Assembly (NCBI RefSeq): GCF_001039355.2
Contig: NW_019775475.1
Coordinates: forward strand, 296,824-360,823
Origin: Lingula anatina
Lineage: Eukaryota; Brachiopoda; Lingulata; Lingulida; Lingulidae
Direction of reading: 5' to 3'
DNA: 64,000 nt
A program made the position numbers and the translations under genes. The first letter of the stretch is position 1, and every line of letters starts with the position of its first letter. Shown piece by piece: positions 51,101-61,562 of the stretch. The notes beneath the pieces were generated by a model. It ran no database searches. It was given only the letters and a program-made list of their open reading frames with translations, and was not told the origin of the DNA.

Positions 51101-52582
51101 ATCCGAAATATATTCCATTTCAGATCAGGGTCAAATTCACCATCATCAATTTTGCCGTCCTTGTTTTCATCCTTAGCTTCAAAGTGCACTTCACCATCTT
51201 CACCTCTCCTCTCCACGGGTTCCGTAAACTCAATTTTAGATACGAATGCTAATAGAAAAAAAAATAAATGTAAGTCTATACATAATATTTTGAAAACATT
51301 TAGTGAAATAATTCAAAAATTATCCAAGTTTCCATGAATGGTAGAATTATATAGGCAATTGCTATACAAATTTAATGACCACCAGGAATTTTCGTTTACA
51401 ACCTTATGTACTGAAAACCTTTACATATCTCCATACTTCATACGCATTTCCTTTATTATGCCAGAATATTGAACGTGTATATTTATCTTGAAAAATGATC
51501 TAAAATCTACATTATGAGAAACATATCTCACCCTTCTGAATCAATCTCTTTAAAATCATCTTTTGCATTAGAGCCGGTAGCAGGGTCAGGGAGGTCTCTT
51601 TTTCTATTTTGACATGTGCATCCTGTAGTTACAGCCCTGGCAAGAAAGTCAACGTGATTTCTTTAAGTCAGTATTTATTCTAGGATGGCCTATGAAAAAG
51701 TTCTTTGAACTTATTGCACTAAAATCTTGACTTTGGGGCATATTTTACTGGACTACCCCCAACAACACTTTACATTTTTTTTTTCAAAAATGAAATAAAT
51801 AAATAAACAAACATATAATAAAATAAATAAACAAATGAATACGAAGCCGGAGGAGGAGAACTAATACCATATGGTGACATTTACCTGTTTGTCCTTCCCT
51901 AAATTTGCAAGTGATATAACCCTTTTATACATTTAAAACTAAATTACCAGAAACAGATCACAAAATGGTTATATCCATTGCGTAGCAAAGTTGTATTTTT
52001 AAAACTTGTTTCACTGATATACAGACTTGATATTTAATATTGCATATTTCAGTTTCAATAAAGCTCAGTTTTAGTAAAATGCGTTCTTTTTCAAAAACTC
52101 AGATCTCAAGTAAGATATGTGTAGTCAGTGGTGTGTCGCTACCAATTAACTGACTACCATGCCTGTTGCACCGCTGAATTGTGTAATATGCAGTGATTTA
52201 ATTGGGTAGTGTTCCTTTGGGCTTGTAAGAGCTTGGCTTTGGTGAAGCATGGTTCTGTCAAAAATAAAAAAAAAAAAAAAAAAGGAAAGAAAAAGTATCC
52301 ATATGTCGGCAACTACTGCACAGAAGAATTTGAAATTCTGCATGCAAGCAGTCGGTTTTGTGTAAAATGAGTTGCGCAGTATTTTACTAAATTCCTAATC
52401 TGTACCAGAATGGCGCGAAAAAGACAGACATTGCCTGACAAATAACATGTATCACACGGAACGATCCACAGAGTTTTATAATGTTATGCCCAGACTGATG
52501 TACCTGCACAGAGGCCACGCCCAATGTATCGAAATCATACCATCAGGGTACAGGACACTGTCCTTCGGATATGCTGCTGCAA
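51100..52582 (-). CDS. Partial gene with an EF-hand loop (two exons)
   Basis: Exon 52582-52541 reads AAAYPKDSVLYPD and ends phase 1 at a GTATGA donor. Exon 51248 leftwards begins after CTATTAG and joins in phase to read FVSKIEFTEPVERRGEDGEV, then HFEAKDENKDGKIDDGEFD. The loop DENKDGKIDDGE has Asp, Asn and Asp at positions 1, 3 and 5, Gly at 6, Ile at 8 and Glu at 12, a canonical calcium-binding EF-hand loop. The left end is uncertain: the frame runs open into AT-rich sequence to 50995, while a GTGAAT donor within the loop at about 51139 is also possible. The start, the rest of the gene and the second EF-hand were not found. Confidence 0.45.
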
Positions 52583-54230
52583 CTAAACAAAAACACACAG
52601 ACCATTCAGAATAAGGGTCAAATTGCCACCGGAACACATTTTTCAAGGCCCTTAACCAACACCAAACTGGTTTTGATATCAGGTTTGAATACCTCTGAAG
52701 AAGCCACTGTTAACAGCATTTAGTATTTTGAGTGGATGGTAGTCATCGATGAAAACCTGAACCACATCAAATAAAGGAATAATCTGAAAACCACTTGACT
52801 ATCATTTGATAGGGGAGCCCTGAGTGGCAGGGCATTATAAAGCTAGCTTGCTTACTATAACTTTTTATGTGGTAGCTTTACAGTGCTGAAATGGGTTATA
52901 TATGAAATCAAGATAGAACTTGCAATTCTGAAATCTAGAACCTAGGGTAGATAGGGGACACCTTAGGAACAATTATGTTGCACGATGCGATTGGCAGTTC
53001 ACACAGAGCACATTTAATAGCAGATAACTTACAGAACCAAGGGAATGAGCAGTTCCTTTGGTCGTATTTGAATCACACAGAAAATACGTGGGTAGGTCAT
53101 TACTCGCCGAGTCAACGGCTTACACGTCCTACAACAAAACAGAACCACATTGGGCAACTTATACCTGGAATGTTACTTAGTTTAAACTCTAAAACCTTAT
53201 CCGAAGGAATGCCTTGCCGCTTGAGAGTCCTGGCATCAACCACATAAGGTCAGGCGTTACAGCAACCGTTTCTTTAACTCGAAACTGACATGAGGGTCCT
53301 TTGTAGGGCGTGCAACTCTCTTACAGATAATTATTTGGAAAATATGGAGATCCAAAATATCCCTTTGATGGTTGTCGTATTACAATGTATTGCTTCACTC
53401 GCGATTTAATTGAATGACCTAATGTTATTATGACATCACATATTATTAAAAGATCCCAAAACACGATTTTAATCCTTAAAGAAACTGATGAATAATGATC
53501 TGGAAAACAATATTCCTGTTAAATGTCAAGTCTTTAGTACAGTGTGTTCAGTGTAGTCTAAGAATATATTGTACAGCCGTATGCACCTTGATACCGATGT
53601 ATATTTGAATCACTTTAATTGTGGCATTCGCATGCAAACTATTGTTCACTGTGAGCTGGGCAAATTGGTCACTGAGTATACCCTCGACAAGGTCAACATA
53701 TGTTTTTTTTTACTTAGTATTTACAGATATGCATCTTAATGAATTTGTACATCTTTTTTCTTGTGTCCAGCTAGGATTTTTGCATGGAATTAATAATATG
53801 ACCACTCGGCTGGCCTTTAACGTATAATAGTCACTAAGAGGAATAGTAGTGGTGACTGATTTTGTAGTGTTTTTATTTTTTATTTTTGCCTGATAGACAC
53901 GGAAATGTCATCATATCCGTGTAGAATGACGAAGCTGTTGCCCTCTGACATCGAGTGGCTGCATTGTTGGCCTCGTTAGCCTCGTCTATATGGTCGCTCT
54001 TGATTATAAAAATCGATATTGACCAGGTGGGCTGGTATTTGAATGATTCGAAATGACTGACCGGGATATTTATTACATCTTGTCCACGTCCTCTGCCCCC
54101 CCCCCCCTTAATTATCCTCTTCTACGACCCATGCCATGACTTCTTCGTCTCATCTGACAAATTTTAAATAGTAGAAGAAATCATGGTTTGAAATACATGT
54201 CTATATGCAAAGAAAAATCAACTACTTAAC
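52583..54230. other. No gene supported
   Basis: A + strand frame at about 52975-53247 is open for 90 codons but shows no motif or splice support. A C homopolymer lies at 54097-54108. Confidence 0.4.
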
Positions 54231-55245
54231 TTACGAAATTATTGGGTTGCAGCTGTCTACGCATCCTCCCTGGCATGCACAGCCAAATATATTGCAGCTC
54301 CCTTTGCCACAGTAAGTAAATAAGTAAGCCTGAAGTAGACGAACACCGATTGTATAAAAACGTGCCTTTGTTGTTTTTATTTTTCTACGCGACTACAAGA
54401 ACCGGTACAAGCTAAACATTTCGTGCGATTCCCTACGGATATATGTCTTACACATTTCAAGTCCGGACTTGCAACTGTTAACCGCCAGTGGGTGGGGAAT
54501 GCATGTGCATTTGGCCTTTCTTTGCTCATATTTACATTAAAGGTTATACAAATAAAATACACACCGTGTATACCTCAAATGTTTTGTATTCTTTCTGTAA
54601 CTTGGTTTTATTTAAGTATTTTTTGTTATTGTACGTCAAGCTATATCATACCGTTAAGTTATTGAAGCGTAGCTGCCGTGTACCGCCGACATAATTTTAC
54701 TCCCAAAATCGCAATCATGATGTCATCGGTAAATGGGAATGAAGAGCAATTTATGGTAAATGATAAGCTATTTAGTGAAGGTACACTAAAGACCCATCTA
54801 TTATCCAAAACGTGCGTAAATACAGCAATTTAGCACTTTTTGCCCAACCCTGACCAGACCCTTAAAATACCAAATAAATACAAATAAACCTTACCCAGCT
54901 GCAGTCCGGACAATAACCATAAGTCGGATAGCAACAAACTGCCTGAGAGTCTTCTATTAACACAGTTACCAAGCACAATGCAGTAACAAAGTCTACAAAC
55001 ACTGCAGTGATTTTCTTCACCTTTTATAAAAATATAAAATGAAATGTAGAATATAATCAGCTCAACCAATTCCACATCGTGCGCTGTTCATCAGCATTAT
55101 TACATACAAAAGCTGTTCCAGTAAACTTCACTATATGCATTTTCATTTAACCAAAAATAACATAAATACAAACGTTCTAAAACCCTTTACTTTAGGACTT
55201 CGTTGATTAAAGTTATCGGTTAGTTTTGATGGATATACTCACCAT
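54231..55245 (-). CDS. Small secreted ten-cysteine protein, complete, 75 residues
   Basis: Three exons in transcription order: an exon ending in the start codon at 55245-55243, then 55020-54895 (42 codons), then 54329-54231 (32 codons plus TAA). Donors are GTGAG and GTAAG, acceptors AAAAG and TTCAG, all phase 0, so only the Met lies in exon 1. Residues about 5-28 form a hydrophobic signal peptide (MVKKITAVFVDF...). The predicted mature chain has ten cysteines: CCYPTYGYCPDCSW, then a Tyr/Leu/Phe patch, then CGKGSCNIFGCACQGGC and VDSC. None is unpaired by count. The stop overlaps a donor-like GTAAGT, but using it also ends translation after the same Ser. No family is named with confidence; antimicrobial, hormone-like or structural roles are only guesses. 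It is too short to stand out as an ORF. Confidence 0.65.
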
Positions 55246-56014
55246 AATTCCTTGGAAGCCAAGCTGAGCGCAACAGTGGACTGTTCCCAATGCCGAATGG
55301 ATAGAAACTGCTTCATAAAACTGTATGATACTACCATGATATTTCGATGACATCCCTGATTCATCAAAGGAGAAACACGCCATCATATCTTGATGACATC
55401 AATGAAAGATCAAAGAAGAAACAGATGGTGGTAGAACATTACGCTACTTCCAAAAATAATGCATCGTTATAATCTCTACACAACGGCAATTCTGTATACG
55501 GGTACTGCAACCGCTTTTAAAATAATGAATTTTCCTAAACCAATGGATCACTATAGCCATTTGAGATAGTACAAATGCTTTTGCAACTATCTTTTAGGTG
55601 TGAGACGTAGTGCTAGGTGGTAAATATGGAGATAAGTAAAATGTATTCATCACCATTATAGATAGGTGTGTGGTAAATTAAGAAACGTTGATTCAATGAT
55701 GCATTGTAAAATATAGAGTAATATACATGTATGTATTTTGCTGATTCAGTAAGTCTTGATTTTATTTGTCAAACATCATTAGAAAGAACGCTTATATTCT
55801 AAAACCAAGTCACGCAGTCATAGATGTGCATACATGCACAGGATGGTTTATAAAAACAACGTGTTTTACTTTCCATCACAATTTTGATATAATTAAGATA
55901 TTTTCAACTTTCTTTCACCAAATTGACCCATTAGGATGACCATTTTATCCTTTCAAATTATGCAGAAATTGGAAACCTTCAAGGTAGTCATATTTCAAAC
56001 ATCAACATCTCACG

Positions 56015-56130
56015 TAGCACGGACTTTCCTTGACCACCACTTCTCAACAGATCTCAATCCCCCAGATTTCTTCTTTGGGGCACATTAAGGAAAAAATATA
56101 CGCTAACAAAGAGTCAAATTGTTTGTTGCC
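56015..56130 (+). mobile_element. Decayed Tc1/mariner-superfamily transposase C-terminal fragment
   Basis: Reads FLDHHFSTDLNPPDFF, then after a one-base frame change LWGTLRKKYTLTKS. This matches the PDLNPxDFFLWGxLKxKxY block near the catalytic end of such transposases. Frameshifted and without the rest of the gene. Confidence 0.55.
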
Positions 56131-56227
56131 TGAGGTAAATACAGTGTATATTACTATGGTGATATAATGCGCGAATGAAAATGAATGCATAAGAGAGGTC
56201 TCCCACTTTTATTTCAGTTTGTTTTCA

Positions 56228-56310
56228 GTAGCAGAGTCCCAGTGGTATAGACGGTCTGCTTGCATGTGCTGGAGACTTCCAACAGGTGTCCCAAGTTTGT
56301 ATCCACACAT
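56228..56310 (+). mobile_element. Possible tRNA-derived SINE head
   Basis: CAGTGGTATAGACGGTCTGC resembles a pol III A box with D-loop. AGTTTGTATCC, about 45 bases on, resembles a worn B box. No tail or target duplication was defined. Confidence 0.35.
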
Positions 56311-57820
56311 TAATTAATTAATCGATATATCGTGTAAATAAACACAAATCTGATAAATAAGACAGAGGTGCATGGGGGTAAATCAATATAAGAAATACAT
56401 AAGATATAATTCATACATGCACGATGGAGATATTGACGACTTAACTGTCTGGCATGCTGTTTTAAGTCTAAGTTCATTGTCGTCCATGATAATAAATAGA
56501 TCCTGAACTGGATAAGATAGTAGCTTGATTTTGATTTTTTTTTATTTGACCTCAATTTATTTATTTATTTATTTGGGTCAGATTAAGTTATCTACATCTG
56601 TGCCAAGTAGACGCTTTTCTTAACGGTGCAATAAAATGTATATTTTAGCAATAAAATTACTCAAATACATATAACAACCCCTGAGCGACGCTTTTAAAAC
56701 ATGAGATAACCGTTTTGAACTGTAAGCTGGGACTAGAACTGCTGGGAACAACCTGCTAACACGTGCCTGGTTGGTATCCTTGACCTCGATCACGAGCAAG
56801 TTGCCTGCTATTTGGGTTTACCTATGTGCATGTGTCAACCGAATGATTCGCAGTAGGCCCGGGGCATCAGGATACAGGGGGAAGTGTTGATGCAGTGGCT
56901 GCCTGGATTTCTGTCTTCAGGATAAAGAAAAAAGTATTCAAAGGGACTTTAATAGTAGTGTTATTGTTTCTAATCCGTTTAAGTCAACTGTGGATAGTCT
57001 GCAGTACTCAAATGCAATTCGACAAGAAAATCGGTACGGTATATCATCTTGGGTCGAATTAAAATCAGCTGATTGAAATGATATTCCTTGTATGTTTAAT
57101 CGCGTGAAATTGATTTTTTGAACATGATATAGTGGTTTTGCTTAATAAAGAATATGCCTGTCGTAAAGCTTGTTTACTGTCTAGACACATACGGACGCTC
57201 CCGTTTTTCAGGTCAGGTAACGCGTGATGCAACGTTGATATATGGTTTGAATTTCATGTGTACAAGGATAAGTCAAAAGAAAAAAAATGGCGTAAAATGT
57301 TACATGAACCCATTTTATCCCATGAGATAATAATCTTACTCAAAACACAATATTTTTGATAAACAATATTAATTGAAAGAGAAAGTTTACTGACAACTTT
57401 AGTAATATTTCCTACATACATGGACCTGTAGTTTAATATCCAGCTGTAAACAAACGCAAGCAACCCCTTTAAGTTTAAAATGTCAATGGTTTTAAAATCA
57501 GGTCATTAGGCAGATAAAGTTTTTTTTTGTATTTAGGAAACATGGACATTATAAACGTATATGTCTGGCCTAATGTGCAGACTACATTGGTCGGCACAGT
57601 TGTATTCCTGTTGGTGATGACATATATCTACGACGGAAAAGATACAGACTGCCGCCAGGTCCTCCACAGCTACCAATATTGGGGAATTACTTTGGTGAGA
57701 TCCAAATGGATTTTAAATCATCTTTTTTTCTTTATTGCTATTAATGCTTTCCGCTTATACCCAGACAGTGATCCAGTGGTTCCACTGATGTCTTTGTGAT
57801 GTTGTATTTAAATTGTATAA

Positions 57821-57822
<2 letters not shown>

Positions 57823-57863
<41 letters not shown>
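57823..57863. repeat. (GT)n microsatellite
   Basis: In intron 1 of the P450 pseudogene. Confidence 0.9.
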
Positions 57864-57867
<4 letters not shown>

Positions 57868-58054
57868 TTGATCCAGCCACGTCAAAACACCGTCATAATG
57901 TGACATTGACTCAACGTTGTATTTTGGCCATTGGCTCAACGTTGTTGTTTGGTCGTCCTGATGCAATGCATGGATTGTAATTTAAAATTAATTATCGAAA
58001 ACGTGATACTTTATTTATCAATACTGTAACTAACTTTATCAAAATGGTAAAAAC

Positions 58055-58055
<1 letters not shown>

Positions 58056-58090
<35 letters not shown>
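58056..58090. repeat. (GT)n microsatellite
   Basis: Second GT array in the same intron. Confidence 0.9.
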
Positions 58091-58092
<2 letters not shown>

Positions 58093-58405
58093 ACTCTTTT
58101 GCATATAATGGTCACAAATCAACGTAAATGATAAATACTTTGGCAAATTGATATTTATGTATTGGACAAGTAATTTTATTTCAGCCTTTTCGAAAGATGC
58201 AAGACTGTTCACGGTTTTCGCAGAAATGGAAAAGAAATATGGAGAAATATTCACAGTAAATATAGGTAAGTCTTACTTTTAACCAAATTGCATAACAACA
58301 ATTGTTGCGAAAATACACGGTCATAGAAACACAAGACTTAGCCGTGAACACGCATGGAAGGTACGATGTTAGGTACAGGGTAATAGGTGCTACTCTTGTG
58401 ACCCG

Positions 58406-58569
58406 GTGCGACAGGAATGGTAGTCCGCTACATGTAGGAACCGTAGTCCGTTCCTCATTACTTCGAACAGGTGTTATTCGTCGCATCCCATATACTAACC
58501 CAAATACTCCAACTATAATCCTAACCTGTAATCATTATATGGGACCTAAGACTACCATTTCTGTCACAC
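58406..58569. mobile_element. TGTGACAG-family MITE, copy in P450 intron
   Basis: Left GTGCGACAGGAATGGTAGTC; the right end on the complement is GTGTGACAGAAATGGTAGTC. The interior holds inverted CATATGG/CCATAT words. Same family as 3530-3686. Confidence 0.75.
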
Positions 58570-59628
58570 TGGTCATGCATAAAAAATCTGTGTTTTCTGC
58601 AGCAGTTATCTGCGAATGAATAACGCAAGAAGGACATAAATTAATGTTGTAAACGATATAAACATTGGAATTTTGATGGATTATCCGCAGGTTTTGGACA
58701 TAACTGCATTGTGGTGAGCTCAGTTGATTTGGTGAATGAGTTATTGGTGGAAAAGTCAAAGGAATTTGCCGGCAGGGATACATCTCTTTGGTCGCGTATG
58801 TATGCTACATATTATGATCTCTGTTACTTAAAAAAAAAAAAAAACTACAAAACTTTGTGATTCCATTTAGCCGGGTCAGATATATTTAATGTATCTATTC
58901 ATTTATTTCTTGGTAACAAAAATTAGGCTACTTGTTTCTCAGGAAACAGAGACATGCATGTATAAACGAATGAAGTTATCATCCAAAGACCAGGTATTAG
59001 CTCCGTATGCTGTAGAATATATTTCAAGACTTATAAATTACAAATATAAAATGCTTCCTTAATCTTAACCATTATGCAGGGAATTGATTTTTAAAGATGT
59101 ATTTCCCCGTTGCAGTTTATCTAATATCCGGTGGATACAAGGATCTTTTATTTGATGATTATGGCCCCGTATGGACAGTACAGAAAAAGATGGCAGTGAA
59201 AGTCCTCAGGTAAACTGTTAGAATACACTTTATACATAAATACCATTTCCCGCTTTTTATACATTCTTAAGCGTCCATTATTCCAACAAAGCTCTGCGTC
59301 GAAGTTTTTCCTTTAACTCAGTGTCGCAAATTCTACTCATTAGCTGCTATGTAGACATGTGTCACGAAAAAAGTGTTACCAAATTGTTACCAATGCACAG
59401 ACCCAAGGGTTGAATTCCGCCCACTCCTACAAACAAATCGTCTGAAATCCAAAAGACACACATTTACTCCAAAGGAAAAATATTTTTCACTGTAGGCCAT
59501 ACGTCTTTAGCGGCAACTTAGATTGTTTGGCGAAGTCGGCATTCGAGGAGGTTGCCCCTTTGTTAGCGAAACTGTCTGAACCCGAAGACGTCGATTTCTA
59601 CATCAGTTTACTCATTTACAATATCATC

Positions 59629-60589
59629 TAAGATAAGATAAGATAAGATAAGATAAGATAAGATAAGATAAGATAAGAGTTTATTTAGCTAATTATAAAA
59701 ATCAGAAATCATTTTCCATTGGAGCAATATACAGAGTAAAATAATAAAATAATACAATAAATAAATAAATTAAAAATTTAGCTTTGAGATCAAATTAAAA
59801 TGCGTCACTGCACTTGGATAAAAGCTGTTTAATTATATAAAAAGCGTTTACTGCCTTTAAAAGTTAAAAGTCTACTGTTGCTTGGTAAAAAAAGTAAAAA
59901 GAGAGGATGCAGGATGGAAAGCGTCTTTCATGGTGTTGACAATTCTTTTCTCCATCCTGTCCTTAAAAATGTCATCCAGCTTGGGGAGATCTTGCCCGAT
60001 AATCCTGCTTGCAGTTTTTACAACGTTTGCTAATTTCTTCCTTTCCTCCCCAGCTGTTCCGCTATACCATATTATAATTCCGTACGCTAGAATGCTTTCA
60101 ATTACACACCTATAAAAATTGACTAAAATAGGCACACTATCAGTAAAAGTTCTCAATGATCTTAAAAAATACAGTCTTTGCCGTGCCTTCTTTACACTCT
60201 TTACGGTGTTATCTTTCCAATTCAATTTACTGTTAAGGTGTATACCAAGTAGTTTAAATTCCTCTACCCTACTGACTTCATTATTACCAATGGTGAGTGG
60301 TACCTTTACATTCTGATTCCTTCTAAAATCCACTATGTAGGATTGCTTTTGGCAAGAGGTAAGATACATCTACTAATTTCAACGTTAACTTTGTCCTTTG
60401 CTTACTTGTCCGTCATACTGACCATCTTATTTAAATTACCTGTAGACGCATGAACCTGGTATGTATGTACATGTATATACTATACCGGTACCCGGTGCAC
60501 CCGGTATATATGCTGTATCTTGTATTAATCATACTTTACCTTCTTTTCTATTTTAGGTTGTGTTCAGAAGACCCGTCATATGCCGTCAT
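59629..60589 (-). mobile_element. 5'-truncated LINE (L2/CR1-like) inserted in P450 exon 5
   Basis: On the minus strand an ORF at 60369-59872 reads YIVDFRRNQNVKVPLTIGN, FKLLGIHLNSKLNW, KKARQRLYFLRSLRTF, FYRCVIESILAYGIIIWYSG and a final HPASSLFTFF. This is the segment after the reverse-transcriptase core in L2-like elements. A (TATCT)n tail at 59676-59632 ends the element. The 8-bp ATATCATC flanks it at 59621-59628 and 60590-60597. The RT core and endonuclease are absent. A polypyrimidine tract and AG at 60541-60556 resemble a splice acceptor and leave the right boundary open. Confidence 0.7.
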
Positions 60590-61070
60590 ATATCATCGTG
60601 CTAGGAGGGTCGATCTGTTTTAGCGGATATTCTCGAAAATGTGCAGTCAGTGTAATCAGCTTAATTGTCTGGCACGCCCCCTTGCAAGTTAAAGTACTTG
60701 CCTATCTGTTGAATGATAGGCGTAAATTACTTGTTTTTCACGTAATGGGCATTCATTCATGTACATGTAATATGTTGTGTTGCATAGATATTGTTTCCCA
60801 GTATAACTATCAATTAAAAACAATTCTTAAAAAGGGGCATCGTTTATCTTACCTTTAGTTATGAAATCGACGATCCAGAATTCGTGTGGCTAAGAGAAAA
60901 GTTTGCAGAAAATATGACCGTTTTATTTGGAAGTCGTCTGCCTGCTGACCTCATCCCATTTCTTAAGCACGTCCCTATTCCGTCAACCCTCAGAGCAAAG
61001 AAAATTTCCCGTGAGTTGCATGATTTTCATAGGCGAAAGTTAAAGGAACACAAAGCTACTCTCAATTCAG

Positions 61071-61344
61071 GTAGGGGTGGATTTCATTTGCTATTATTCA
61101 TTTAGACATTCTGTTAATGCAATTTATTCACACATGCATGTTATTAAATGATGCATATCGATTTTCTTTTAAATTTTTGTATGTCAAAAAATGCATTACC
61201 AAAATATTTATACCGAATGTTGTTACGTGTATAATAAGCTATTTATTCTGATATTATATACCTGTCATTCTTTGCATAACATTAAACACAGATGAATAGA
61301 TAAATGTAAACTTAGCCACTACCCTCAAGATGCTATGTATAATA

Positions 61345-61405
<61 letters not shown>

Positions 61406-61562
61406 TCTTATGATATTCACGGTGCTATATATAATATAATATAACTAGATATACTGGAGTCCTCACACTGTTAATCCTTCATAAGTAGAATACAGAACCC
61501 TGTAAATACTGAATATCTAACTGAAACATTCCATGCTGTTTACAGTTTGTTGCCATAGTTAC
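61071..61562. other. Spacer between the P450 pseudogene and CLC exons
   Basis: Dominated by an (AT)n array at about 61347-61402. No P450 or CLC exon found. Confidence 0.6.
61347..61402. repeat. (AT)n microsatellite
   Basis: About 56 bp. Confidence 0.9.

Larger units (their letters stand above)
55246..57541. other. Intergenic, with transposon remnants
   Basis: Sits between the start of the Cys-rich gene and the start of the P450 pseudogene. Contains a decayed transposase tail and a SINE-like tRNA block, listed separately. Otherwise nothing recognised. Confidence 0.5.
57542..61070 (+). pseudogene. Cytochrome P450 pseudogene, CYP2-clan (CYP1/CYP17-like)
   Basis: Exons 57542-57694, 58185-58265, 58691-58795, 59116-59209, 59496-59628 (interrupted), resuming at about 60598, and 60859-61070. 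ATG 57542 opens a membrane anchor. The proline hinge RLPPGPPQLPILGNYF follows but in another frame; the shift falls at the A run 57637-57640. Then FAEMEKKYGEIFTVNIG, LVEKSKEFAGRD, LFDDYGPVWTVQKKMAVKVL (C-helix Trp), DFYISLLIYNII, ICFSGY, and EIDDPEFVWLREKF with LPADLIPFLKHVPIPS. Internal splice phases agree up to the LINE; the junction into the last exon lacks a phase-compatible GT donor. After 61070 no I-helix, ExxR or heme-Cys exon is present before the next gene. Frameshift, LINE insertion and loss of the heme half together mark a pseudogene. Confidence 0.85.

Noticed and set aside
52975-53247. 90-codon + strand open frame
   Set aside because: No ATG, motif, signal peptide or splice context; its length is within chance in this AT content.
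59872-60369. 165-codon minus ORF as a host gene
   Set aside because: Its motifs and the adjoining (TATCT)n tail mark it as a LINE C-terminal remnant.
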